Source: Lachnospiraceae bacterium (lineage in GTDB: Bacteria > Bacillota > Clostridia > Lachnospirales > Lachnospiraceae). From it: a DNA stretch of 64,000 bases. A program made the position numbers and the translations under genes. Numbering within the stretch: position 1 is the stretch's first letter; each line of letters starts with the position of its first letter. Below are positions 25,134 to 33,482 of this stretch, piece by piece. The stretch spans positions 310,001-374,000 of the forward strand of contig JAQVCW010000001.1 of assembly GCA_028689585.1 (NCBI GenBank). The letters run 5' to 3'. The notes beneath the pieces were generated by a model. It was not told the origin of the DNA and did no database searches. It worked only from the letters and a program-made list of their open reading frames with translations.

Positions 25134-26180
25134 ATGAGAAAATTTGACTACTCTTTTTTGAAGAACGGATTGCTGCCTGCCAATCTGCTGAATTTAACCG
25201 CCAACATTTCTGCCTTAAAAACAATGGCAGGTGTACGCAAAGAGGAGAATACAAAGGTATTTTCAGCACTGGAGGCCGTGGCAAAAATACAGTCCATCAA
25301 AAGCTCCAATGCGATTGAGGGAATCGTGACAAGCGATGAACGGATCGCAGCTATCGTTCATCAAAACAGCGCTCCTCTAAATCACAATGAAGCAGAAATT
25401 GCAGGTTACAGGGATGCGCTTAACGAAATTCATCTGGGATATGAGCATATTGATTTTCGAGAAAGGGATATACTGCGTCTGCATGAAATGCTGATGACAC
25501 TTGCCGGGTATGAGTTTGGCGGCAAGTACAAGACCGATGACAATGTAATTTTGGAGGTTGACGCTGACGGGAATCGAAAGGTGCGGTTCCAACCGACACC
25601 GGCTGCCGAAACGTCAAAAGCAATGGAGCAAATGGAGCTTGCTTATATGGAGGCCCGTGATGATGCAAACATCTATCAACTGCTTTTAATCCCCTGTGTC
25701 ATTCTTGATTTTTTGTGTATCCACCCATTCCGGGACGGTAACGGCAGAATGTCCCGTTTACTCTCCTTGCTGCTGCTTTACAAAAATGGATATGATGCAG
25801 GAAAGTATGTCTCCTTTGAGGAACAAATCAACCACTACAAGGCTTATTATTATGAAGCCTTGAAAGATTCATCCACCGGATGGGACATGAACGAAAACAC
25901 CTACTTCCCATTCATTGAAAACTTCCTTTCCACACTCTATATGTGTTACAAAGAACTTGACAAACGATTTGCGGTTGTGCATGGAAAGAAGATTACCAAG
26001 AAAGCCCGCATTGAAGCGACTGTTCTAAACAGTCTGACTCCGCTTTCAAAATCGGAGATATGCAAAATCCTACCCGATGTCAGCCCCTCCACAGTGGAAG
26101 CCGTGCTTGGCGCTATGGTAAAAGATGGAGCAGTCAAGCGGATTGGCTCATCACGGTCATCAAGATATATAAAAGCCTAA
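25134..26180 (+). CDS. Fic family protein with C-terminal winged helix
   Basis: 348 residues, the same length and architecture as the Fic protein at 13660 but clearly diverged. It has an N-terminal inhibitory motif (SNAIEG near residue 63), core HPFRDGNGRMSR near residue 198, and a C-terminal winged helix (LTPLSKSEICKILPDVSPST). It is likely to AMPylate or otherwise modify a cellular target, and perhaps to regulate itself. The frame is open far upstream, but ATG 25134 follows the promoter and AGAAAGG, and begins with the family N-terminus MRKFDYSF. Confidence 0.92.
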   Translation: MRKFDYSFLKNGLLPANLLNLTANISALKTMAGVRKEENTKVFSALEAVAKIQSIKSSNAIEGIVTSDERIAAIVHQNSAPLNHNEAEIAGYRDALNEIHLGYEHIDFRERDILRLHEMLMTLAGYEFGGKYKTDDNVILEVDADGNRKVRFQPTPAAETSKAMEQMELAYMEARDDANIYQLLLIPCVILDFLCIHPFRDGNGRMSRLLSLLLLYKNGYDAGKYVSFEEQINHYKAYYYEALKDSSTGWDMNENTYFPFIENFLSTLYMCYKELDKRFAVVHGKKITKKARIEATVLNSLTPLSKSEICKILPDVSPSTVEAVLGAMVKDGAVKRIGSSRSSRYIKA

Positions 26181-26260
26181 TGCTTTTCTTCCCAGAGAAC
26201 CTTCGTATAAATCAAGCAGCTTTTTCAGAAGTTCTGCCTTATCCGCATTGACGGTGGCTT

Positions 26261-26440
26261 TCAATTTTTTACTTCCTTGATGTACATAACCATACACACG
26301 GCTGCCAAAACAGTTTCTGCAATAGGCTGTGCCGCAATAACGCCATTCAATTTCCATATATAATTCAGAAGAATGACTGCCGGTATAAACAGAATCGCAT
26401 TACGCATAAGCGTAATGAACAATGACGGAAACGCCTTTCC
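26261..26440 (-). pseudogene. 3' end of a MATE gene cut off by the mobile element
   Basis: Sixty codons read GKAFPSLFITLMRNAILFIP... MYIKEVKN and stop at 26261: the last two helices of a MATE transporter. The first 384 codons lie 13.4 kb away at 39872-41022. Joining the two at the shared GG gives an uninterrupted FQALG-KAFPSL reading frame. Confidence 0.9.
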
Positions 26441-26473
26441 AGAGACGAATTGTCAAGGACTTTTTAATCAAAA

Positions 26474-26512
26474 CAAAAAAATCCCTGCGACAACAAAATG
26501 TCGCAGGGATTT
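26474..26512 (-). terminator. Strong terminator at the left end of the element
   Basis: Perfect 14-bp stem AAATCCCTGCGACA / TGTCGCAGGGATTT with a six-base loop, followed on the minus strand by seven T. It stops transcription from the ParA pair before it reaches the MATE remnant. Confidence 0.85.
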
Positions 26513-26634
26513 GATATATCATCTTTTGTGTCTTTCCCTTGTCAGTCATTAATAAAATGGAAATTTGATTTCAGCGGTAAAATTCATTGTATGGTATATA
26601 GTTGGCGCATTTATGCTCATGCCCTTTCATTATT

Positions 26635-27015
26635 TCATTTGTTTAAGTTTGTGTTGAGCAGTGCATCAAAACGCAACTTTGAGCCAATAACATTTTCAAT
26701 AATTTTTTCAACAATTTGCGTATTTGTATCTTTACTCCCTAGAGGAATGCTATAATGATCTGCTATTTCTTTAAGGGAAGCCTTAGTTAAGTTTAAACCT
26801 TTAAAATATTCAGTAGCATCATCTCTTGATGTAAGCGAGTCTAGCTTAACAAACACCTCATCATGTAATACACCGAATTTTAATTGGCAATCCTGAGGTT
26901 TTGGGTATTCAATCTTGATTTTCGCTTTTTTATCTAGCAAGTCACGTAATTGATCTTCAGATAATCCCTCAAAAATATCTAAAATCAAACGCAACAACTT
27001 AATCTGTTCTTTCAT
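26635..27015 (-). CDS. 126-residue partner of the ParA-like ATPase
   Basis: A mostly helical, charged protein with no recognised domain. Residues 1-45 look like a coiled or paired helix (LRLILDIFEGLSEDQLRDLLDKK); the C-terminal half (LTKASLKEIADHYSIPLGSKDTNTQIVEKIIENVIGS) could contain a helix-turn-helix-like or SAP-like segment. Its ATG overlaps the ParA stop (TAATG), a sign of stoichiometric co-expression. By position it is a ParB or adaptor analogue. AT-rich compared with the conjugation genes next to it, so it is probably acquired cargo. Confidence 0.6.
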   Translation of the reverse strand: MKEQIKLLRLILDIFEGLSEDQLRDLLDKKAKIKIEYPKPQDCQLKFGVLHDEVFVKLDSLTSRDDATEYFKGLNLTKASLKEIADHYSIPLGSKDTNTQIVEKIIENVIGSKLRFDALLNTNLNK

Positions 27016-27902
27016 TATACCCCTACCTTCCTTACAAATTCAGTTGTTAATTGTGTTAGCTCGCTCACCACCTCGTCGTATGTAGTCCCAGATGAAAAAC
27101 TTTGTAACACAACGGGTATTCCGTATTCTGGGGCAGAAGCGTATGCTGTTTTATTTTCTCGTATCATGCTATCAAAGAGGGTTATTCCATTCCTTTTGAG
27201 TGCATTAACGTATGTTTGTTGTGCAGAAATAGGTGCACCATTACGAACAGAAATCATGGTTGCTATTACCCCTAAAAAAGTAGGATTGATTCTGCTTTCT
27301 TCGTTCTCTGCATACTCATTATACATTTTTACCAATCTCTCAACATGATTTCTTAATTGGTTTATACCTAAAGTTGAAAGGTAATCCATTTTCGCAGGAA
27401 CAATGTAAAAATCACTTGCTATTAATGCATTTTTTGTCACAATACTGAAGTTAGGCGGGCAATCAAAAATAACAACATCGTAGCTTTCCTTTATCCTCTC
27501 AAGCTCATTTTTAATGTAAGAATATGTTTTGATAAAATTTCTTCGATGCTGCCTATCTGTACCTGCAGATAACCCAGCGGCAAGCTCAATATCGACATCA
27601 ATAAGACCCAAATGTGAGCATATAATGTCAACATTTCTTTTTTTGACAATAAGCTCACTAAAGGAGGGCACAGGCTTGGTTCCATCAATAATCGAATCGA
27701 ACCAGTATTTAATAGTCTTGTCCTTTTCAAATTGTTTACTCCAATCTTCTACTTTCATAAAAGAAAACGTAAGATTTGTTTGAGGGTCAAGGTCAATAAC
27801 CAAAACTCTCTTACCTCTGCTTGCCATTTCAGCAGATAAATTTGCAGTAATAGTAGTTTTCCCGACTCCGCCTTTGTAATTAATTATTGAAACAACTTTC
27901 AT
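27015..27902 (-). CDS. ParA-like ATPase (MinD/ParA/Soj family)
   Basis: 295 residues. Deviant Walker A KGGVGKTT with signature lysine near residue 10, Walker A' DLDPQTNLT near 40, and Walker B VVIFDCPPNFS near 140: a complete ParA ATPase. ATG 27902 is preferred to 27908 because AGGAGG is 8 nt rather than 2 nt upstream. It may position or stabilise the excised element, or serve another function with its 126-residue partner. A separate ParB or obvious centromere repeat array was not found in the 200 nt upstream. Confidence 0.88.
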   Translation of the reverse strand: MKVVSIINYKGGVGKTTITANLSAEMASRGKRVLVIDLDPQTNLTFSFMKVEDWSKQFEKDKTIKYWFDSIIDGTKPVPSFSELIVKKRNVDIICSHLGLIDVDIELAAGLSAGTDRQHRRNFIKTYSYIKNELERIKESYDVVIFDCPPNFSIVTKNALIASDFYIVPAKMDYLSTLGINQLRNHVERLVKMYNEYAENEESRINPTFLGVIATMISVRNGAPISAQQTYVNALKRNGITLFDSMIRENKTAYASAPEYGIPVVLQSFSSGTTYDEVVSELTQLTTEFVRKVGV

Positions 27903-28049
27903 GCTCATTTCCTCCTCAAATTCAGTTAATCTAAAAGTCTATACATTAATTTATAAATAAGTCAGATACTTCCGCCATCTACCTAACTAAATGTACTAAT
28001 TACACGTCACATCACTTAATTTTGTTTATAATTATAACATATTTGCTAG

Positions 28050-28093
28050 AAAAAATCAATGTACTTTAGCCGGATGAAGTGCATTGATTTTTT
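28050..28093. terminator. Bidirectional terminator after TnpW
   Basis: AATCAATGTAC / GTGCATTGATT stem (one G-U) with a 14-base loop, flanked by A6 and T6. It separates the replication/mobilization operon from the ParA pair. Confidence 0.8.
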
Positions 28094-28102
28094 GACTTAC
28101 TG

Positions 28103-28282
28103 TCACATCTGCTGTATTTCATTTTTCAGCATGCGCTTGATTTTATCGCTCATGGTTTCGGTACTGGTAGTGCTGAAATGCACCCTCACCCGATAGGTGG
28201 TCTTGCCAATTTTCTTTACAAGGGCGGGCGGCTCTTTCTCCCTTGCGGCGTCGTCGGTTAAAACCGTGTTATCATTGTTCAT
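28103..28282 (-). CDS. tnpW: Transposon-encoded protein TnpW
   Basis: 59 residues; the core VKKIGKTTYRVRVHFS and a helical end (DKIKRMLKNEIQQM) match the small TnpW proteins at the end of Tn4451-family elements. Its ATG overlaps the stop of the ATPase gene upstream (ATGA). Function within the family is not established; it is not needed for excision in Tn4451. Confidence 0.8.
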   Translation of the reverse strand: MNNDNTVLTDDAAREKEPPALVKKIGKTTYRVRVHFSTTSTETMSDKIKRMLKNEIQQM

Positions 28283-29130
28283 AGGCTGTCCTCCTTTGAA
28301 AGCAGTTCCCGAATGTCATTTTTGGTGGTTTCCGCATTCTCGGTGCGGTAGTTCTTGCCGCTGAATAGGACGGGGGCGCAACACTCTAAAATGCGGTCAT
28401 AGATACGGGCGTGGGCGGTGTCCTTTGGATTTTTCAGTTCGGATAATGTCAAATTGGTGGTGATGATAAAGGGCAGGCGGCTTAAATAGCGGCTGTCCAC
28501 AATGTTGTAAACCTGCTCCTGTGCGTACTCGGAATTACGCTCAATCCCTAAATCGTCAATGATAAGTAAATCAAACTCGCCCAAACTGGCAAGGTATTTG
28601 TTCCTGTCCTCGGAGAACATCCCCGATAGGCTGTTGAGTATCTTGGAAAAGTTCGTCATGAGAACGGGAACGCCCTGCTCGGTGAGGGCGTTAGCGATAC
28701 AGGCGGCGGCAAATGTTTTTCCCGTGCCAACACTGCCCCAAAGGAGTAAACCCCGCCCCTGCGCCTTAACATCTACCCAATGCTCCACATAGCGGTGGGC
28801 GTACTGCATGGCGGGGTTTGTGCCGCTGTCCATAGCAAAGGTATAGGCAAACAACGCCCTGTCCTGTAATCCGTTGGCTTTCAGCCTGCGGATGCGGTCA
28901 AGGCGTTGCTGTTCCTTACGTGCCTGTTCCTCTTTTTCAATCTGCTCTTGGCGGCATTGACAGGTACAGGGCATCAATTTTTCTTTGCCGAATAGAGTAA
29001 CACGGCACTGTTTAGGGGTGTGGCATTTGCCGCAATGTAAAAGACCTGTGTTCTTGTCGGTATAGTCCTCTGGCTCTGTTGTGACGGCTGCGGCAATATT
29101 GTCAAAGACTTGTTCCAGTTCGTTTTTCAT
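28279..29130 (-). CDS. DnaC/IstB-like ATP-binding protein
   Basis: 283 residues. A cysteine-rich zinc-type region (CGKCHTPKQC, CTCQC) at 30-65 precedes an AAA+ ATPase with Walker A GSVGTGKTFAAACIANAL near 140 and Walker B LLIIDDLGIE near 195. It resembles DnaC helicase loaders and would load helicase during element replication with the upstream initiator-like protein, whose stop it overlaps by 4 nt. Confidence 0.88.
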   Translation of the reverse strand: MKNELEQVFDNIAAAVTTEPEDYTDKNTGLLHCGKCHTPKQCRVTLFGKEKLMPCTCQCRQEQIEKEEQARKEQQRLDRIRRLKANGLQDRALFAYTFAMDSGTNPAMQYAHRYVEHWVDVKAQGRGLLLWGSVGTGKTFAAACIANALTEQGVPVLMTNFSKILNSLSGMFSEDRNKYLASLGEFDLLIIDDLGIERNSEYAQEQVYNIVDSRYLSRLPFIITTNLTLSELKNPKDTAHARIYDRILECCAPVLFSGKNYRTENAETTKNDIRELLSKEDSL

Positions 29131-29849
29131 AAGCTCTCGCCCTCCTCATAGCTGTAATCGGGCATACCGCTTTGCTTGCCATCAGCCGCCGCCCAACGGC
29201 GGATCGTGGCAAGGTGGCTCTTGTACTGCTTGCCCGTAGATGCCATGTACTCGGATAATCGGTCAATGTAGTGCTGCCATTTGGTGGGCAGCTCCGCCTT
29301 TAGGTTGGCAAGCTCTGTTTGAGATAAAATAACATTGTTGTATTTTCCAAAAGGGGCGGGGGCGGTTTGTCCTGTTTCTAACTCTCTCTCTATTTCTATC
29401 TCTAACTCTTTCTCTATCTCTGGTGGACAAATGTCCGCCATGCTCTCGGACATTTGTCCACACAAGGCTTTTTGCCCCCGCACATCCTGTCTGGCACGGC
29501 GTTTTCGCTCCCCCTCGGTGGAGGATTGACCGATAAAAAGTTCAATGTTGCTCATGTAGTAAGTGCCATCATCAAGCACCTCAACCAGTCCTAATTTTTC
29601 GTATATCTGCAAGGCTCGTTCCACTGTGCCGATTTGGTGGCGTGTGATGGTGGCAATCATCTGTGCGGTGTAGGGGATATGTTCATCAAGCCGTAGCTTG
29701 CCGCCATTTTTAAGTGATTTCAGATACAGCTTGAGCAGTATGTAAGAATACAAGATACCGTCCTGCATACTTTCCAGTAGCACAATGCTGTCATCATCGA
29801 AATAGCTGTCTTTCAGCTTGAGGTAATAATATTTTCGGTTATCTGCCAT
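29127..29849 (-). CDS. Replisome organizer-type replication initiator
   Basis: 240 residues. The N-terminal 120 residues match phage replisome organizer/DnaD-like winged-helix domains (YYYLKLKDSYFDDDSIVLLE, RHQIGTVERALQIYEKLGL). A charged linker and a DnaB2-like end (YKSHLATIRRWAAADGK) follow. ATG 29849 follows AAAGGAG by 7 nt. With the DnaC-like protein it forms the element's replication pair. Confidence 0.85.
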   Translation of the reverse strand: MADNRKYYYLKLKDSYFDDDSIVLLESMQDGILYSYILLKLYLKSLKNGGKLRLDEHIPYTAQMIATITRHQIGTVERALQIYEKLGLVEVLDDGTYYMSNIELFIGQSSTEGERKRRARQDVRGQKALCGQMSESMADICPPEIEKELEIEIERELETGQTAPAPFGKYNNVILSQTELANLKAELPTKWQHYIDRLSEYMASTGKQYKSHLATIRRWAAADGKQSGMPDYSYEEGESL

Positions 29850-30024
29850 TGGTTTTCTCCTTTGCTCGTTTGGATTGGAACGGTGGACACTCAACAATAA
29901 TCGCCCGAAAACTCTGCTTGCAGCGTCGGCGGCATTTGCGGCACTGGCTGTTGTAGGTAATGCGGTTACGGTCATTGAGAAAGAAAGACCATTCCAGTTT
30001 TCGCTTTTTACTCATTATCGGCAT
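29839..30024 (-). CDS. Small Cys-rich basic protein of the element
   Basis: 61 residues with CRKCRRRC and a further Cys, likely a zinc finger, in a very basic context (FFLNDRNRITYNSQCRKCRRR). AGGAG is 8 nt before ATG 30024. It overlaps both neighbours by about 10 nt. Small proteins like this are conserved in this position in related elements; role unknown. Confidence 0.7.
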   Translation of the reverse strand: MPIMSKKRKLEWSFFLNDRNRITYNSQCRKCRRRCKQSFRAIIVECPPFQSKRAKEKTNGR

Positions 30025-30221
30025 GGCGGCAGCTCCTTTTCCTCTGAAACACTGATAGAGATAGATAGGCGTATTTTGCGTAGCGTTTCGGGGCGATTTT
30101 GGGGGATTTTATCGCCTGCAAGAGCCGTTTGTAATAGGGGGAGTATGTCGGGTAGGTTGTTGCCTACCTGTATGAAAACGGTGTGTTTCGGGGCGATTTT
30201 GATACCGACTTTATCTATCAT
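30015..30221 (-). CDS. Small hypothetical protein of the mobilization module
   Basis: 68 residues (MIDKVGIKIAPKHTVFIQV... SEEKELPPCR). AAAGGAG lies 7 nt before ATG 30221. It overlaps the relaxase end and the Cys-rich gene start, consistent with a compact operon. Not recognised beyond that. Confidence 0.6.
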   Translation of the reverse strand: MIDKVGIKIAPKHTVFIQVGNNLPDILPLLQTALAGDKIPQNRPETLRKIRLSISISVSEEKELPPCR

Positions 30222-31587
30222 GGTTTTGCTCCTTTCGTGGTGGGGGTGTGGTGGCGGCAAGCTGCTCCGCATTTTTACGGATAATCTCAACGGTTTTAAT
30301 ATCCTCACGCATGGATTGCATTTTTTGATACAGCTCGTCTTTGTGGGCGGTTAGGCGGCTTTTGTCCGCTGCCCATTTTTGGGGAGTGATACCGCCGCCC
30401 GATGCCTTTACCTCATTGAGATACTGAACGGCACTTTCAAGCAGCAGCTTTTCACTGTCACTTTTCGGGTGCTTATTTGCCCCATATTGCCCCCATATTT
30501 CAAGATGCTTGGTGAGGGTGGTAATCTCCCTTTCGGCACTCTTTATCTCGCCACGGAGGGCGTAATAGCTGCTCTGCATGGCGGTAATCTTTGCGTGTAG
30601 CTCTGCCATAGAGGAAATACCGTTGTTCTGCAAGAAGTGGAACAGGGCAGCACTTTCTTTGAGAGCCTTGATTTTGCCGTATTGGGTGGTGGGTTTGCTT
30701 GGTGTCGGCTGTTTGAGCAGTTCCAAAATGCTTGCCTTTTCTGGCTGTTTGGCATTCGCCTTAGACCAGTTGTAAAGCCGAGTGACACGGGCTTTCAGTT
30801 CTTTCAGCAGCTTGTTGTCGGCGGCGATTTGCCGGTTGAGCCGCCCCTTGTCGGTGGCAATGCCGCGCTGCTCCATGCGGGTGGCGGCCACGCCCATGTG
30901 AACGGTGGGTATCTGTTCCACGCCCTGCCGTTTGAAGCTGCGGTGGTCGATGCGCTCCGGGCGGCCTTTCTGTTCCAACGCGCGGTTGGCGTACTCCGCC
31001 CACGATGCCCGCCAATGCTCGGCCTTGCCCCGGTCATTCCAGTCGGTCATATCCACACGGCGGCTTTGGAAACCGCCCTTGCCGTCCGGGATGCGCTGGC
31101 CGTATTCATCGGTGAGATATTCCTTGCGGCACTTTGCACCCCACGCGCTGGTTTCCAGCAAGGGACGGATGGTGAGCAGGATATGGGCGTGGGGGTTGCC
31201 GTCCTCCTTGTCGTGGATCGCAAAGTCGGCGCACATACCGGCTGACACAAAATTGTCCTGCACATAGGCACGAACAAGTGCAAGCTGGCTCTGTCGGTCA
31301 AGCTCGGCGGGCAGCGCAATTTCCAGTTCGCGGGCAAGCTGCGCCTTGCCGGATTTCTCGATTTCCTCCACGCTGTTCCAGAGGGTGGAGCGGTCTTGAA
31401 ACGCTGGCGGCGCATGGACGGGCAGCAGGATTTCAGAATGGACGATGCCGCCCTTGCGGGTGTAGTCGTGGGTCATGCCGTCCCATTCATTTACCAGCTT
31501 TTCGCCGCTTCGGTAGGCGGCTGCGGCAACGGCAGAACGCCCCTCGCTGCGCTTGATAATTTTGATGGAGCAATGATAAATGGCTAT
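30211..31587 (-). CDS. MobA/MobL family relaxase, apparent ATA start
   Basis: About 458 residues of a MobQ-class relaxase: AIYHCSIKIIKRSEGRSAVA with AAAAYRSG (catalytic Tyr region) at the N-terminus, and the metal-binding HAH motif in NPHAHILLTIRPL near 130. The helical C-terminus is shared by mobilization proteins of this group. It nicks oriT and pilots the strand in conjugal transfer. Relatives begin MAIYHCS; here that position (31585-31587) is ATA, 8 nt after AAGGAGG, with ATC before it. No ATG fits between, so expression may be weak. Confidence 0.85.
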   Translation of the reverse strand: MAIYHCSIKIIKRSEGRSAVAAAAYRSGEKLVNEWDGMTHDYTRKGGIVHSEILLPVHAPPAFQDRSTLWNSVEEIEKSGKAQLARELEIALPAELDRQSQLALVRAYVQDNFVSAGMCADFAIHDKEDGNPHAHILLTIRPLLETSAWGAKCRKEYLTDEYGQRIPDGKGGFQSRRVDMTDWNDRGKAEHWRASWAEYANRALEQKGRPERIDHRSFKRQGVEQIPTVHMGVAATRMEQRGIATDKGRLNRQIAADNKLLKELKARVTRLYNWSKANAKQPEKASILELLKQPTPSKPTTQYGKIKALKESAALFHFLQNNGISSMAELHAKITAMQSSYYALRGEIKSAEREITTLTKHLEIWGQYGANKHPKSDSEKLLLESAVQYLNEVKASGGGITPQKWAADKSRLTAHKDELYQKMQSMREDIKTVEIIRKNAEQLAATTPPPRKEQNHDR

Positions 31588-31782
31588 GATGGCCGCCTCC
31601 TTTCGGGTGGGGATAATCTGGCCACATGGAACGGGACAGCCGCCGCAGCGGGTGTTCCGTTCTGTGTGGCGCACAGGTGGTTTGGAGGGTGTAGCCCTCC
31701 ATCGCGGACGAAGTACGCAACAAGCCTCGCAGAGCGCACAACACCGGAACGGTGTATAAGTGCGCCCTTGTAACCAAGGGAG

Positions 31783-32052
31783 CTATGGCGTGTCCCCGGT
31801 CTGCGGTACTTTTTCGGCAAGCTCCTGCGCTCCCGGCAAGGCAGAAACTGTCGATAAAAACGCCTTGACCTCCTTGCCGGACATCGTGGCAACGGTGGGA
31901 AAGACGCTTTCCAGAATTGCCCCGCGCTCAATCAGCCGGTGTGTCCGTTCCCGGCGCTGTTCCAAATGCTGTTTGTTCAGCAAAATCTTCTGTCGGTTTT
32001 GAAGCTGCCGCAGCTCCGTTTCCACCTTTCGTTTTTCTTCCAATTGGCTCAT
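31783..32052 (-). CDS. DUF3847 domain protein
   Basis: 89 residues; a long basic coiled-coil (EEKRKVETELRQLQNRQKILLNKQHLEQRRER) then a conserved RTHRLIERGAILESVF stretch and a loop. This family accompanies MobA/MobL relaxases in Clostridiales elements and may be a DNA-binding accessory of the relaxosome. It ends about 195 nt before the relaxase; that gap probably contains oriT, although no specific nic site was recognised. Confidence 0.8.
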   Translation of the reverse strand: MSQLEEKRKVETELRQLQNRQKILLNKQHLEQRRERTHRLIERGAILESVFPTVATMSGKEVKAFLSTVSALPGAQELAEKVPQTGDTP

Positions 32053-32056
32053 AGGC

Positions 32057-32518
32057 TCACTCCTTTATCCATTTCTGCTTTTTGAAATGCTTTTGCAATT
32101 TCTTGATAGCGCTTCGCACCGAATCACTGACCTGTGAGGGGTTGACGCCCTCGGCGGCGGCAATCGCCCGGATTTTCATGCCCAGCATATACCGGGCGTG
32201 CAGGCGGCGCGCCTGCGTGGGGGTGAGGATGGAAAACGCCTCGCTCAAATGCCGCAGCAGCAGTTCATGGGCGGCTTCTTCCTCGGCAACAATGAGGATT
32301 TCTTCCGGGGACGGCTGTTCCCAGCCGATTGCATCATTTTCAATGCCATCGTCCCGGTCAAGTGAGAAAAATGCCTTATGATACCAGAGCTTTCGCTCCC
32401 GGTTGTTTTCCTCCCGCAGCAGGAGCAAAAGCGCCTCGGCCACCTCGTCCGACACCTCCACAAAGGTGTCCTTCTTGTAAATCGGGTAGTAATACTTTCT
32501 CAAATTGATTATCGCCAT
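32057..32518 (-). CDS. Sigma-70 region 4-like regulator
   Basis: 153 residues. The C-terminal helix-turn-helix (LTPTQARRLHARYMLGMKIRAIAAAEGVNPSQVSDSV, given in two parts: LTPTQARRLHARYMLGM and IRAIAAAEGVNPSQVSDSV) is of the sigma-70 region 4 type, behind an N-terminal helper domain beginning YYYPIYKKDTFVEV. Proteins like this control transfer genes in conjugative and mobilizable elements. ATG 32518 is set by GGAGG 7 nt upstream. Confidence 0.8.
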   Translation of the reverse strand: MAIINLRKYYYPIYKKDTFVEVSDEVAEALLLLLREENNRERKLWYHKAFFSLDRDDGIENDAIGWEQPSPEEILIVAEEEAAHELLLRHLSEAFSILTPTQARRLHARYMLGMKIRAIAAAEGVNPSQVSDSVRSAIKKLQKHFKKQKWIKE

Positions 32519-32600
32519 AGGGCTACCTCCAATGAGAAAGGGACAGGCCACAACAGCCTGTCCCTCTCTGTAATGTGATAGGGCAAATGCCCCTCACTGG

Positions 32601-33029
32601 TTAGCCCGAAAACGGCGTTTCGTGGGGTCTATTTTTGAAAAAATCTTGAAACTTTTTTCTGACCGCCTCCACGGAATCCCGCACGGCATATTTGGAACAG
32701 CCGCAGAGCTGCCCAATCTGTTCATAGCTCAAACCGTCCAGCGCATGGAGCAGGAACCGGCGGCGCTGGGTTTCGGTGCAGCCGTTCAACACGGCAAGCA
32801 GCTCGTCCAGCGTTTCCCTCCGGCAGATATATTCCTCTGGCGTTTCGCCGTAGATGCCCGCGCCCTCGGTGGCAACTATGTACTCGTCAAATTCCCGCCC
32901 ATCCCAATGCCGCCGCTGTTCATGGGCAAGATTTTCGTCCTTGTGGTCGGCTCGGTCAAGGTACTGGTAAACCTCGACGCTGACCTCCACGGACACAGCC
33001 TGTCCGTTTATTTTGATGGTGATTTCCAT
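32601..33029 (-). CDS. Sigma-70 region 4-like regulator
   Basis: 142 residues with the same plan as the next gene: an N-terminal domain (MEITIKINGQAVSVEVSVEV), an acidic middle, and a sigma region 4-like helix-turn-helix (LDGLSYEQIGQLCGCSKYAV). GGAGG is 7 nt before the ATG. It is likely to regulate the mobilization operon together with the protein at 32057-32518. Confidence 0.78.
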   Translation of the reverse strand: MEITIKINGQAVSVEVSVEVYQYLDRADHKDENLAHEQRRHWDGREFDEYIVATEGAGIYGETPEEYICRRETLDELLAVLNGCTETQRRRFLLHALDGLSYEQIGQLCGCSKYAVRDSVEAVRKKFQDFFKNRPHETPFSG

Positions 33030-33101
33030 AGCCTTTCCTCCGTTCAGATTTTCTGGTCTGAACGGGGGGCGGCGGGGAACGGCAACGAGGGTCTATAAAC
33101 G

Positions 33102-33137
33102 CAAAAATGCCCGACTGAATAAAGGTCAGTCGGGCAT
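33102..33137 (-). terminator. Terminator/attenuator after the 28-residue ORF
   Basis: Perfect 12-bp stem ATGCCCGACTGA / TCAGTCGGGCAT, then TTTTTG on the minus strand. It lies between the small ORF at 33177 and the sigma-like gene, so it may attenuate read-through. Confidence 0.75.
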
Positions 33138-33176
33138 GGGCATACCTATTTCCTGTTGGGTGAAATGGGTGTTCAG

Positions 33177-33263
33177 CTATATGGACACAGTACCCCATTG
33201 GCGGGGAGTGACTTTTTTTAGCAATGCATCAAGCAATAACCTAATCAACCGTAATCTGAACAT
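33177..33263 (-). CDS. 28-residue leader-like peptide
   Basis: MFRLRLIRLLLDALLKK then a short polar tail. AGGAGG is 7 nt before ATG 33263, an ideal ribosome binding site. A strong terminator follows 40 nt later and then the regulatory operon begins. This is the layout of a leader peptide controlling an attenuator, though it may also be a small membrane-active protein. The 220 bp upstream (33264-33482) hold only short inverted repeats. Confidence 0.55.
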   Translation of the reverse strand: MFRLRLIRLLLDALLKKVTPRQWGTVSI

Positions 33264-33482
33264 GGCGATACCTCCTAAGATACCGCCGTATCCTTAAAAA
33301 AGGGTGACTTAAATACACCCACCAAATATAAAAACAGCGGCTTTGATTGTGATTTCAAAACCGCCGTTAGGCTATTTCTATTTTGTTTTAGAGGCATGGA
33401 TATTCAGCCGCCTCAACAACGGTTTTTTTTCCGTTGGGGCAGTAAACTTATCTGTTAAGACGGACGCAATGTTTTTATAATT

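Noticed and set aside
26160..26357. 65-codon minus-strand ORF after the second Fic gene
   Set aside because: Its first half is the MATE remnant read in the wrong frame; the second half looks protein-like but has no start or known family.
30637..31245. Plus-strand ORFs of up to 202 codons opposite the relaxase
   Set aside because: They are shadows of the GC-rich relaxase gene; the minus strand has clear MobA/MobL motifs.
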